52,500 nt of DNA, taken from Truepera sp. bin119 (GTDB taxonomy: Bacteria; Deinococcota; Deinococci; Deinococcales; Trueperaceae). This document shows positions 1 through 8,096 of this stretch, one piece after another. The stretch's first letter is position 1. Each line of letters starts with the position of its first letter. The position numbers and the translations under genes are program-made. The notes beneath the pieces are model-generated. The model had not been told where the DNA came from. It saw only the letters and a list, made by a program, of their open reading frames with translations, and did no database searches. The stretch lies in the NCBI GenBank assembly GCA_002239005.1, contig MPNL01000012.1, positions 1 through 52,500 of the forward strand, read 5' to 3'.

Positions 1-88
1 CCGCTCCGGTGCCGCCGGAACCCTCACCCGGACCTTACCTGGGGTTTCTCCCTCACCTGGCTTCCGGGGCACCGATTCCATCCGAGCC

Positions 89-116
89 GCGGGCTGGCCC
101 TCCCCAGCCAGCCCGC
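89..116. other. strong hairpin upstream of VOC gene
   Basis: Arms at 89-98 (GCGGGCTGGC) and 107-116 are perfectly complementary over 10 bp around an 8-nt loop. No T tract follows on either strand, so it is not a textbook intrinsic terminator. It may end a transcript from outside the window or lie in the leader of the VOC gene at 158. Confidence 0.4.
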
Positions 117-157
117 CTCACCTACCCCATCCATGACTAGCCACCGCGGGAGGCTCC

Positions 158-523
158 ATGGCGACCCGAGTTCACACCGTCATCATCGACACCGAACACC
201 TCGCCGAACTGGCTGAGTTCTACCGCGAGGGGCTGGACCTCGGTCCACCGAGAGCCGAACTCGACCACCTCGGCTTCGAATTGCAGGGAACCTACTTCGG
301 CATCGACCGGGTGGCTAGCCGACCCGGTCGTGAGCGCGGCAGCGTCTCCATCTGGTTCGAGGTCGACGACCTGGAAGTTGCCTTCGACCGGCTCATCGCT
401 CTGGGCGCCACCAGCTGCTACCCACCGGTCGAGAAACCGTGGGGTGCCTGGTTGGCGGCCGTCTTTGATCCCGACGGCAATCTTGTCGGCCTGACGGGAC
501 CGGCCCCGAAGCGGTCCCCCTGA
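158..523 (+). CDS. VOC-family (glyoxalase/bleomycin-resistance-like) protein
   Basis: A 121-residue single-domain protein, the normal length for one vicinal-oxygen-chelate module. It opens with HTVIIDTEHLAELAEFYREG, the usual first strand-helix unit (strand, then 'FYREGLDL'). The segments SVSIWFEVDDLEVAFDRL and VFDPDGNLVGL match the second half of the fold, where the DPDGN turn is typical. A GGGAGG ribosome-binding site ends four bases before the ATG. Family members include dioxygenases, glyoxalases and drug-binding proteins, and the metal ligands are not clear enough here to pick one. It lies upstream of an ABC exporter on the same strand, but about 380 bp and a separate promoter-like sequence separate the two starts. 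A stress or resistance role is possible but only inferred. The family call is firm and the substrate is unknown. Confidence 0.85.
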   Translation: MATRVHTVIIDTEHLAELAEFYREGLDLGPPRAELDHLGFELQGTYFGIDRVASRPGRERGSVSIWFEVDDLEVAFDRLIALGATSCYPPVEKPWGAWLAAVFDPDGNLVGLTGPAPKRSP

Positions 524-691
524 CAGCCTCCGACGAACAGCTCGGGAGTGATCCGGGTCGAGCAGATCCACCCCCGACCCAGGAATTTCACCGATCTCGG
601 CCTCCGCTTCGTGGCGACCCCGCTGCCCAAGCAACGGCTCGACCACACCAGGGGGCTGAACCTCTGGAAACGGAAGAACTCCTGCACCTCC

Positions 692-720
692 TTGTGATGC
701 CTGAACAATTAAGGTATAAC
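692..720 (+). promoter_or_regulatory. sigma-70-like promoter for ABC exporter operon
   Basis: A TTGTGA -35 box (692-697) and a TATAAC -10 box (715-720) are separated by 17 bp, the ideal spacing. Transcription would start near 727. This leaves a leader of about 177 nt before the TTG start at 904. Confidence 0.6.
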
Positions 721-781
721 GGCGGCTGCGTGCCCGCGAGGACCCCGAGACGAACGTCCTGGGGGCGGGTAATGGAGAGAA

Positions 782-810
782 GTGGCGGTGGAGCCTCACC
801 AAACCGCCAC
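782..810 (+). promoter_or_regulatory. inverted repeat in exporter leader
   Basis: GTGGCGGT at 782-789 and its complement at 803-810 form an 8-bp perfect dyad with a 13-nt loop, inside the predicted leader of the ABC exporter transcript. It could be an operator for a MarR- or TetR-type regulator or an RNA hairpin. No adjacent regulator gene is present to favour either. Confidence 0.35.
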
Positions 811-903
811 CAAACAGAAGCCGCCTCCCGTCCCGCGTGGGATCACACGGTGAGTAGTCCGCTCTTATACACTCTAGTCCGGCACCATGCCGGGAGGAAC
901 CCC

Positions 904-2700
904 TTGACTGTCTCCGCCTACTCAACCAGTTCCCAGCCCAACCGGGAGTTCCGGGTCGAGGGCGAGTACCGCTACAACCGGTCCGGACCGGTCCGGTGGA
1001 TCCTCTCCCACCTGCTGCGCTACAAGATCTTCCTGGCGAGCTTCATCGTCAGCGTAGCGCTGCTGAACGTATTTAACAGCACCATCCCTCGCCTCACGGG
1101 TCTGGCCTTCGATGAGGTGGCCGGAGGTGAAGCCAGCCTCCAGCGACTGCTCATGATCGCGCTGGTGATCCTGGGCGTCGTCCTGGTTCGGGGGGTGGTA
1201 GACCTGACGGGGGCCATCTCGACGGAGTTCCTGGCGCAACGGCTCGAGCGAGACACCCGCGAGGAACTCTACCTTAGCCTGCTCGCCAAGAGCCAGACCT
1301 TCCACAATCGGCAGCGGGTAGGCGACATCATGGCCCGCGCCGCCAACGACGTGCAGCAACTCAACCCCATGATCAATCCCGGGGTGGGGATGATCACCGA
1401 GTCGCTAATCGGCATCGTCACGCCGCTCGCTTTCATCGCCTTCCTGAGGCTCGAGCTGCTAGTGGCACCGGGACTGTTCGTGATCGTCTTCTACTTCGCG
1501 CTGCGCTCCTACATGCGGCAGCTCAACCCCGTCTCCGGCGCCATGCGCTACCAGTTCGGGGTCATGAACGCCGGCCTCAACGAGACCATCGTCGGCATCG
1601 AGGTGGTCAAGGCCACCGCCCAGGAGGCGCAGGAGAAGCGCAAGTTCCACCGCAACGCCAGCCGCTACCGCGACCACTTCGTTCAGCAGGGGCGGGTCCA
1701 GGCCCGCTACCTACCGCTACTGCTGATCGGCTTCGCGTTCACCGGGGCCTTCGCGCACGGGCTACTGCTGCTCTCCCGGGGCGATCTCTCGGTGGGAGAG
1801 CTGGTGGCCTATATGGGCCTGATGGGGGTGCTGCGCTTCCCCGCCTTCATCTCGATCTTCACCTTCGCGCTGGTGCAACTCGGCATCGCCGGGGCCGAAC
1901 GCATCCTCTCGCTCATCGAGGAGGAGACCGAACTCGACGAGAATCCCGGGGGGCATAGCGCAACCATCCGGGGTGAGATCGTGTTCGACCGCGTCACCTT
2001 CACCTTCGGTGGGACGAGCAAGGTCGCGGCCCTGCGAGATCTCTCGTTCCGGGTCGAGCCTGGCAGGACGGTCGCCATCGTGGGACAGACCGGCTCCGGC
2101 AAGAGCACCCTGACCCGGCTCGTGAACCGCATCTACGACGTAGACGCAGGCAGCCTCACCATCGACGGTCGCGACGTCCGCGAGTGGAACCTGGAGTCAC
2201 TCCGCTCCCAGATCTCGGTGATTGAGCAGGATGTGTTCCTGTTCTCGAGATCGGTCGCCGAAAACATCGCCTTCGGCCTCGGCCAGGGAGTGGACAGGGC
2301 GGAGATCGAGGCGGCCGCCCGGGCTGCTCAGGCGCACGACTTCATCACCGGCTTCCAGGACGGGTACGACACCGTGATCGGCGAGCGCGGAGTCACCCTG
2401 TCGGGGGGACAGCGGCAGCGGCTGGCGATCGCCCGGGCGCTGCTCACCGACCCCCGTATCCTGATCCTGGATGACTCCACCAGCGCCATCGACAGCGCCA
2501 CCGAGAGCGAGATTCAGAAGGCTATCAACCGGGTCCTCGAGAGCCGAACCACGTTCATCATCACCCACCGGCTCTCGCAGATCCGCAAGGCCGACACCAT
2601 CCTTGTCCTGCACCGAGGCGAGATCGCAGCCCAGGGAAGCCACGACGAACTGCTCGAGGACTCCGACATCTACCGGCGCATCTTCGCACACTACGAGTAG
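904..2700 (+). CDS. ABC exporter half-transporter with degenerate ATP site
   Basis: This is a type IV ABC exporter subunit with an N-terminal six-helix membrane domain and a C-terminal nucleotide-binding domain, about 598 residues long. The reading frame is open from 694, but the likely start is TTG at 904. It follows a GGGAGG site at 892-897 and gives a protein of normal family length; the upstream residues do not look coding. The ATPase motifs are Walker A VGQTGSGKST, Q-loop EQDVFLF, signature LSGGQRQ, Walker B ILILDDSTSAID and switch His in ITHRLS. Walker B has Asp where the catalytic Glu should be. That is the hallmark of the inactive-site half in heterodimeric exporters such as TM287/288 and BmrCD. 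The partner gene follows after 12 bp. Together they would form a multidrug or lipid exporter in the inner membrane. The substrate cannot be read from sequence. Confidence 0.92.
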   Translation: MTVSAYSTSSQPNREFRVEGEYRYNRSGPVRWILSHLLRYKIFLASFIVSVALLNVFNSTIPRLTGLAFDEVAGGEASLQRLLMIALVILGVVLVRGVVDLTGAISTEFLAQRLERDTREELYLSLLAKSQTFHNRQRVGDIMARAANDVQQLNPMINPGVGMITESLIGIVTPLAFIAFLRLELLVAPGLFVIVFYFALRSYMRQLNPVSGAMRYQFGVMNAGLNETIVGIEVVKATAQEAQEKRKFHRNASRYRDHFVQQGRVQARYLPLLLIGFAFTGAFAHGLLLLSRGDLSVGELVAYMGLMGVLRFPAFISIFTFALVQLGIAGAERILSLIEEETELDENPGGHSATIRGEIVFDRVTFTFGGTSKVAALRDLSFRVEPGRTVAIVGQTGSGKSTLTRLVNRIYDVDAGSLTIDGRDVREWNLESLRSQISVIEQDVFLFSRSVAENIAFGLGQGVDRAEIEAAARAAQAHDFITGFQDGYDTVIGERGVTLSGGQRQRLAIARALLTDPRILILDDSTSAIDSATESEIQKAINRVLESRTTFIITHRLSQIRKADTILVLHRGEIAAQGSHDELLEDSDIYRRIFAHYE

Positions 2701-2712
2701 GGGAGGCGGGCG

Positions 2713-4536
2713 ATGGGCTTCATCATGGACGGCCTCTCGGCCGAGGGGTACGACCGCAGCTACAGCGACGGGCAACTGCTCCGGCGCATCCTGAGATACT
2801 TCCGGCCGTTCTGGCCCACGATGGTCTTCGTCGCCGTCATGATCATCCTCGACTCGGCGATGAACGCCGCGCTGCCGCTGCTGATCGCCCGGGGGATCGA
2901 CACCCTCGTCGGCGCCGGAGAGGGCGAACGCGCCGAATTGGGTCGGGCAGCCTGGATCATCGCCGCCCTGCTCCTAGCCGGGGCGCTCGCCTGGACCTTC
3001 AACCTCTTCCGCCAATGGTTCACCGCCCGGACCGTGGGTAACGTGGTCCTAAACCTTCGTGAGGATGCCTTCGATGCAGTGATGGCGCGCGACCTCTCCT
3101 TCTACGACGAGTTCCCCACCGGCAAGATCGTAAGCCGCGTCACCTCCGACACCCAGGACTTTGCCACGGTGGTGACTCTCACTCTGAACCTTATGAGTCA
3201 ACTACTCCTAGTCGTTGTCATGGCCATCATCCTGTTCTCCATCAATGCCCGGCTAGCGCTCATCGCCATCGCCATCACTCCGCTCATCGTGACTGTAGCG
3301 CTGGCCTTCCGGCGCGTCGCAAGGCGCACCACCCAGCAGGCAAGACGGGTCCTGGCCGAGGTAAACGCCAAGGTCCAGGAGTCAGTAGCCGGTATCTCGG
3401 TCGCCAAGACCTTCCGCCAGGAGCCCACCATCTTCGGGGAGTTTCGGGAGCTGAACGCCCGCTCGTACGACCTCAACCTCCGGCAGGGGATGGTGTTCAG
3501 CTCGATCTTCCCGCTCCTGGGCACGATCGCCGGGGCAGGCACCGCCCTAGTCATCTACGCCGGCGGCGTCAACGTGATCGGTGGGGCGGTCTCGCCTGGG
3601 GAGTGGTTCCTGTTCGCTGAGAACGTCGCCCTGATCTGGTTCCCGCTGACGAGCGTGGCCTCGTTCTGGAGCCAGTTCCAGCTAGGTCTATCGGCCAGCG
3701 AGCGGGTCTTCGCCCTCATCGACGCTGAGCCTCGGGTCACCCAGACCGACGACCTCCAGGTCTCGCACCTCGGCGGGCAAGTCGAGTTCAGAGACGTGCA
3801 TTTCCGCTACACCGAGCAGGAGGAGGTCCTGCAGGGCTTCAACCTGACCATCCGGGCACAAGAGACCCTCGCCCTAGTGGGCCACACCGGGGCGGGCAAG
3901 TCGAGCCTCGGCAAGCTGATCGCTCGCTACTACGAGTTCCAAGGGGGCCAGATCCTGATTGGTGGCCTAGACATTCGCAGCTTCGATCTCGGCTCCTACC
4001 GGCGCCACCTCGGCATCGTCCAGCAGTCGCCGTTCCTGTTCGCTGGCACCGTCGGCGACAACATCCGCTACGGAAATCCCGATGCCGGGGACGACGAGAT
4101 CGCCGCCGTGGCCCATAGCATCGGCGGCGGGGATTGGCTCGCGGCACTCCAGAACGGCCTCGATACCCCCGTCAGCGAGGAAGGCAAGGGGATCTCCATG
4201 GGCCAGCGGCAGCTGGTCTCGCTCGCCCGGGTCCTCCTCAAGGACCCCGCCATCGTCATCCTCGATGAGGCCACCGCCAGCGTCGACCCCTTCACCGAGG
4301 CCCAGATCCAGGAGGGTCTCGACATAGTTCTCCGGAACCGCACCGCCATCGTCATCGCCCACCGGCTGACGACCATCAAGGCTGCCGACAGGATCATCGT
4401 GCTCCGGCAGGGCGAAATCGTCGAGGAGGGCAACCACAAGAGCCTGCTCCGCCGGGGGGGACACTACGCCGAGCTCTACAACACCTACTACCGCCACCAG
4501 GCCCCCGACTACGATCCAGAGGTCGTCGCCGGATAG
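2713..4536 (+). CDS. ABC exporter half-transporter, catalytic partner
   Basis: This 607-residue protein is the second half of the heterodimeric exporter. It begins 12 bp after the first gene behind a GGGAGGCGGG ribosome-binding site, so the two are one transcription unit. It has the same membrane-domain plus ATPase layout. Its motifs are Walker A VGHTGAGKSS, Q-loop QQSPFLF, Walker B IVILDEATASVD with the catalytic Glu intact, and switch His in IAHRLT. Its signature is altered to ISMGQRQ instead of LSGGQ. The altered signature pairs with the Asp-containing Walker B of the partner to make the degenerate site, while this chain supplies the hydrolytic Glu of the active site. The two sequences are therefore complementary in exactly the way known heterodimers are. 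The transported molecule is unknown. Confidence 0.92.
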   Translation: MGFIMDGLSAEGYDRSYSDGQLLRRILRYFRPFWPTMVFVAVMIILDSAMNAALPLLIARGIDTLVGAGEGERAELGRAAWIIAALLLAGALAWTFNLFRQWFTARTVGNVVLNLREDAFDAVMARDLSFYDEFPTGKIVSRVTSDTQDFATVVTLTLNLMSQLLLVVVMAIILFSINARLALIAIAITPLIVTVALAFRRVARRTTQQARRVLAEVNAKVQESVAGISVAKTFRQEPTIFGEFRELNARSYDLNLRQGMVFSSIFPLLGTIAGAGTALVIYAGGVNVIGGAVSPGEWFLFAENVALIWFPLTSVASFWSQFQLGLSASERVFALIDAEPRVTQTDDLQVSHLGGQVEFRDVHFRYTEQEEVLQGFNLTIRAQETLALVGHTGAGKSSLGKLIARYYEFQGGQILIGGLDIRSFDLGSYRRHLGIVQQSPFLFAGTVGDNIRYGNPDAGDDEIAAVAHSIGGGDWLAALQNGLDTPVSEEGKGISMGQRQLVSLARVLLKDPAIVILDEATASVDPFTEAQIQEGLDIVLRNRTAIVIAHRLTTIKAADRIIVLRQGEIVEEGNHKSLLRRGGHYAELYNTYYRHQAPDYDPEVVAG

Positions 4537-4548
4537 AGCCAGGAAAGT

Positions 4549-4728
4549 GTGCGGGGCCTGCGACTGATCGTCGATAACAAGGAGGCCCGAAGTGTGGCTG
4601 CGGCCGCCGGAGTAGAGCACTTGGGTACGGCCGGCGCACTGTGGGAAGCGTACTTGCGGCAGTGCCTTGACTTGGGACCACGCTTCGGGATCTCAGTCAG
4701 GTCTTGTGGCTCTCCCCAGCCGTCGTAG
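4549..4728 (+). pseudogene. C-terminal remnant of DUF3368/PIN-like toxin
   Basis: An open frame of 59 codons from a GTG reads LIVDNKEARSVAAAAGVEHL and then GTAGALWEA. This resembles the C-terminal part of DUF3368 (PIN-superfamily) proteins, where a 'DD+EAR+VA...G...GT.G.L..A' pattern is typical. The N-terminal acidic residues of the PIN fold are missing, since the frame starts just after the ABC exporter stop. A UPF0175-type gene, the usual antitoxin partner of DUF3368 toxins, follows at 4763. Both the match and the neighbourhood suggest a decayed toxin-antitoxin pair. The family call rests on a short segment by eye and is tentative. Confidence 0.45.
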
Positions 4729-4762
4729 CGGAAGTACTGAGACTCGCCCGGGAGGCAAAGAG

Positions 4763-5083
4763 ATGAAGAAGGAACAGATGGTGGGCACTAGACTCCCCTT
4801 GGAGTTGGTCCGTGAATTGGAGCTGATCGAGAATGTCGAGCAGTCCGACCGCTCAACCACTGTGCGTCGGCTGCTCTCGAAAGCGATCCGGCAATGGAAG
4901 CTGGAGCACTACGTCCGGTTGTATGGGGACGGAAAGCTCACACTTGCACGGGCAGCTCGCGATGCCGGGGTGTCCTTGTGGGAGATGATGGACTACGCAC
5001 GTGCCAGGAAGGTGCCAGTCCAATACGACCTCGAAGATCTAAAGCGAGATCTGGAAACCATCCAGAGAAGTGTGGGGGAGTAA
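4763..5083 (+). CDS. UPF0175-family (antitoxin-like) DNA-binding protein
   Basis: This 106-residue protein starts at the ATG at 4763, a few bases after a GGGAGG site, although the frame is open further upstream. The N-terminal segment (MVGTRLPLELVRELELIE) looks like a ribbon-helix-helix strand and helix. The C-terminal half (LYGDGKLTLARAARDAGVSL, then WEMMDYARARKVPVQYDLED) is the helix-turn-helix pattern of the UPF0175 family ('Y..GKIS...AA..AGVSLWEM'). Members are predicted antitoxins of DUF3368 PIN-like toxins. A toxin-like fragment lies upstream at 4549-4728, and no intact toxin is visible downstream. The gene looks intact, so it may be an orphan antitoxin left after toxin decay. The family call is good and the function is inferred. 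Confidence 0.75.
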   Translation: MKKEQMVGTRLPLELVRELELIENVEQSDRSTTVRRLLSKAIRQWKLEHYVRLYGDGKLTLARAARDAGVSLWEMMDYARARKVPVQYDLEDLKRDLETIQRSVGE

Positions 5084-5371
5084 GTGTGAGTTACCGTCTG
5101 AAGACGCAGGGAGTGAAGATTGGGGTTGAGCAGAAGCCCTAGTTCGACCCAGATTTCGACTTCCAGGTCGGGAAGTGCGACAATCCCCTTCGTCCGCTGG
5201 GCTTGATCGGCACCGCCTACCGCACCAATCCCCGAACAGCCGCCTTGTTTTCAAATGCGATTGCCCTGCCGTGAAATCCTTCGGGTGTGCAGGGGCCCTG
5301 GTAACGACTGGGGACGACGGGAGTCACACCGGTCGACTGGACGGAGCGCTCAGGCCGGAGGCCCCGGGCGC
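5084..5371. other. gap with no recognised gene
   Basis: Just after the UPF0175 gene, a plus-strand frame beginning with GTG at 5086 runs 18 codons to a TAG. It stays open afterwards (DPDFDFQVGKCDNPLRPLGL follows), giving about 60 codons broken once. It matches nothing I recognise and may be a small broken gene. Confidence 0.25.
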
Positions 5372-5662
5372 TCAGCTGCCGAAATCCAAGGTGACCTCCG
5401 CAGTCGTGCAGCGGGCCTGGCAGGCCAGCACGAGACCCCATTTCAGATCTCTATTCGAGAGCGCTGCGGTCGATCTCATCTGCACCTCCCCGCGAACGAT
5501 CCGGGCGCGGCAGCTTCCGCAGATGCCCGACCGACAGGAATAGGGCGGGTCGTGACCCGCGTCGAGGAGGGTTTGCAGGACGGTCTCCCCCTTGGGCACG
5601 CCCAGCTTGAAGCCGAGTGCCCCCAGGGCAGGCGCGCCCTTCCTGAGGAGGACTGGCAGCTT
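5372..5662 (-). pseudogene. truncated plant-type [2Fe-2S] ferredoxin domain
   Basis: The minus-strand frame carries GETVLQTLLDAGHDPPYSCR, then SGICGSCRARIVRGEVQM and VLACQARCTTAEVTLDF. This is the C-terminal ferredoxin domain of PaaE/Hmp-type oxidoreductases. The cluster cysteines are visible as C-x4-C-x2-C (CRSGICGSC) plus the distal Cys in LACQ. Its N-terminal strand is missing and a stop lies just upstream near 5664, so no flavin- or NAD-binding domain precedes it. A GTG at 5599 could start a 75-residue protein, but that would lack the first strand of the fold. It sits directly downstream of the sulfatase gene. It is best read as the tail of a deleted reductase gene; a minimal functional ferredoxin is less likely. 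Confidence 0.6.
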
Positions 5663-5689
5663 CTAGACCTGTGCAGGGACTGTGGGTGG

Positions 5690-7159
5690 TCACCGGCCAT
5701 CCCGATCTGCAGCGTTGAACACCACCTCCTCGTCCGGTGTCGGTGAGTTGGTGAAGGCGCCACGCCGGCGGACCACCTCCTCACCGCCGAACGCCTCGAC
5801 CCTCGCCCGCTGGTCGGCCTTCGCCAGCGCGTCGACCGCCTCCGGATCGAGCAGGGACCGGAGCCGGGCCTCGAACGCCCGGAGCCGTCCCCGGTGCTCA
5901 GGCTCCCCGGCCAGGTCGACCAGCTCCTGCGGGTCGGTGCTGAGGTCGAACAGCTGGGGCGGGTCGTTCAAGTAGTGGATGTACTTGCAGGTTGCGTCCC
6001 TGAGCATGTAGGCGGCGTGCCTCGAGCCCACGGCGTGGTACTCGCTGAACACCGTCCGGTCGCGGTCTGGAGCCCGCGCAATCTCCCATAGCGACTCCCC
6101 GGGCAGGTCGCTGTCCCCCTCCACCGGCCGGGCCCCGACCGCCTCGAGGACGGTCGGGAAGAGGTCGACCAGCGAGACGGGGGTCCGGACGACCTTGCCC
6201 TCGGGGACGCCGGGACCAGCAAGGATCATCGGGACCCCTACCGACTCCTCGTAGCAGGTGAATTTACCGTACAGGCCCCGCGCACCGAGCGACTCGCCGT
6301 GATCAGAGGTGTAGATGACCCGGGTGCTGTCCGCCAACCCTAGCCCTCCGAGCGCCTCGAGGACCCTCCCGATCTGGCTGTCCAAGTGGCTGCAGGCACC
6401 GTAGTAGGCTACCTGGACCCGGCGGGCGGTCTCGTCATCCGGGGGCTCATCGAGGGAGAAAAAGCGCCGGAAGTAGTCGAGGGCGGGGTGATCAGGTCGG
6501 TCCTCGAGCCTCCCCTGCGGGGGCGCCGGAAGGTCGGCAGCGAGGTAGCGGTCGAACCACCCTGGCGGCCCGACGAAGGGCGGGTGAGGACAGACGAACG
6601 ACAAAAAGAGCACCCAGGGCGTCCGGTCGCCCGCATGCTCGCTCAGCCACCGGCAGGCGCTATCAGCGTTGCGCACGTCGTAGCGCAGATAGCTAGAGTC
6701 TCCCCCGCGCGCCTCGAGCAGGCCCGGGCGGAAGTCGCGGAAGGGGGGGGCGTCACGGATGCAGCTGAGCAGATCGCCGACGCCCCCGACGACATGCAGC
6801 GGCTCGACCTCCTCGGCGAAGCCGTTGTCGTCCTCCTCGCTGCGGAAGTGCAGTTTGCCTATCGAATCGGCACGGAACCCCTGCGCGTTCAACCGGTGAC
6901 CCCAGCCTGAGACGGAGCCGTCGTAGGGAGAGCCGTTGTCCCAGAAACGGATCTCATGAACGTAGCGTCCGGTGTGTAGCGAGGCGCGCGCGGGCACGCA
7001 GATCGGACAGTTGGTGTAGGCGTTCTCGAAGCGGGTGCCGGCTGCGGCCAACCGGTCTAGGTTGGGGGTCGCTACCACGGGGTGTCCCTGGCAACCCATG
7101 GCGTCGCAACTATGTTGATCCGAGAGGAGGAAGAGCAGGTTGTGCGGCTCCATACCCAC
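5690..7159 (-). CDS. sulfatase of the alkaline phosphatase superfamily
   Basis: This 489-residue type I sulfatase would hydrolyse sulfate esters using a formylglycine residue. The activation motif C-x-P-x-R is present as CVPAR with Cys54, followed by ASLHTGRY. The N-terminal metal site LLSDQHSCD contains the Asp and Gln ligands. Downstream SDHGESLG and GKFTCYEESVGVPMI fit the second half of the metal site and the family core. No signal peptide is visible, so a cytoplasmic location is likely. That resembles choline-sulfatase-like and other intracellular sulfatases more than secreted polysaccharide enzymes. The start is GTG at 7159 or ATG at 7153. It begins 7 bp after an SDR gene and probably shares its transcript. 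A maturation enzyme is not in the window. The substrate is unknown. Confidence 0.9.
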   Translation of the reverse strand: MGMEPHNLLFLLSDQHSCDAMGCQGHPVVATPNLDRLAAAGTRFENAYTNCPICVPARASLHTGRYVHEIRFWDNGSPYDGSVSGWGHRLNAQGFRADSIGKLHFRSEEDDNGFAEEVEPLHVVGGVGDLLSCIRDAPPFRDFRPGLLEARGGDSSYLRYDVRNADSACRWLSEHAGDRTPWVLFLSFVCPHPPFVGPPGWFDRYLAADLPAPPQGRLEDRPDHPALDYFRRFFSLDEPPDDETARRVQVAYYGACSHLDSQIGRVLEALGGLGLADSTRVIYTSDHGESLGARGLYGKFTCYEESVGVPMILAGPGVPEGKVVRTPVSLVDLFPTVLEAVGARPVEGDSDLPGESLWEIARAPDRDRTVFSEYHAVGSRHAAYMLRDATCKYIHYLNDPPQLFDLSTDPQELVDLAGEPEHRGRLRAFEARLRSLLDPEAVDALAKADQRARVEAFGGEEVVRRRGAFTNSPTPDEEVVFNAADRDGR

Positions 7160-7166
7160 CCGGAGC

Positions 7167-7904
7167 CTAGCCGTCCCGGCGCATCAGACTGAAGCTCTGC
7201 GCCGTCGGCCCAACATCCGGCTGGGTCGCCAAGAATAGGGCCAGCGGCACCACGTCCTCTGGCTGCTTGCCCCACTCGCTCTGCCCGCTCCCGGCGGGTT
7301 GGCTGGCGGCGGGGTTCATGGCGGTGGCCACCGGCCCAGGGATGAGGTCGTTGACACTTATCTTGTGCCGCCACAGCTCCTGACCCAGAACCCGGGTGAG
7401 CATCCACAGGCCCGCCTTGGAGGCCGCATAGGCAGAGCCGCCCTCGACCCCTCGGTGCCCAGCCCCGGAGCCCACCGTGATGATCTTCCCTGCCCCCTGG
7501 CTCCTGAGCTGGGGGATAATGGCGCGGGCGCAGTGGTAGACGCCGAAGAGATTGACCCCCACAACCCACCTCCACAGCTCCGGATCGCTCTCCTCCACCG
7601 GGTTGCGGGGGATGTCGACACCCGCGTTGAGGACCGCGATGTCGATGCCACCGAAGGTCTCGGCAGCAGCCGCCACCATCCCCTCTACCTCGTCCAGCTT
7701 CGTCACATCGGCCGGAATGGCGACGGCGCGCCCGCCACCACCTTTGATCTCTCCAGCGACGGCCTCGATCTCTTCCAAGGTACGCGCCGAGCAGCACACC
7801 GCGGCACCCGCTCCGGCGTAGCCGCGGGCGATCGCCCGACCGATCCCCCTCCCCGCTCCGGTAACGATAGCTACCTTGCCCTCGAGGGGCCTACCCCTAT
7901 CCAT
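7167..7904 (-). CDS. SDR-family NAD(P)-dependent oxidoreductase
   Basis: This is a classical short-chain dehydrogenase/reductase of 245 residues. The cofactor motif is TGAGRGIG at about residues 15-22. NAG in AVLNAGVD stabilises the central sheet, and the catalytic Ser, Tyr and Lys appear in VGSGAGHRG...SAYAASKAG. A GAAGGAGG site precedes the ATG by eight bases. The C terminus is short and lacks the usual 'TG..l.vDGG' ending (it ends PTAQSFSLMRRDG), so the extreme tail is unusual. It lies immediately upstream of the sulfatase, suggesting a shared pathway for a sulfated alcohol or sugar, but this is inference. The substrate cannot be assigned. Confidence 0.88.
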   Translation of the reverse strand: MDRGRPLEGKVAIVTGAGRGIGRAIARGYAGAGAAVCCSARTLEEIEAVAGEIKGGGGRAVAIPADVTKLDEVEGMVAAAAETFGGIDIAVLNAGVDIPRNPVEESDPELWRWVVGVNLFGVYHCARAIIPQLRSQGAGKIITVGSGAGHRGVEGGSAYAASKAGLWMLTRVLGQELWRHKISVNDLIPGPVATAMNPAASQPAGSGQSEWGKQPEDVVPLALFLATQPDVGPTAQSFSLMRRDG

Positions 7905-8096
7905 AGCCTCGGCCTCCTTCTATCCTGACGTACCCTACCTCACGACCGGGGTGATTACGATGGGCTCTGAGGGGGAGCCCGAGTGGAAGACCTGTGCACC
8001 GGCGTCAAGCGTGGCGGCGGGCTACTGCGCTACGGAATCGCTCCGCAACGGAGGTGTCCCCGTCGACGTTCCCCCCGCTGAGCGGTCCGTGGTGCG

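Noticed and set aside
694-903. upstream extension of the first ABC exporter gene
   Set aside because: The added 70 residues are not membrane-like. The extension overlaps a good promoter and leader, and a strong ribosome-binding site supports the TTG at 904.
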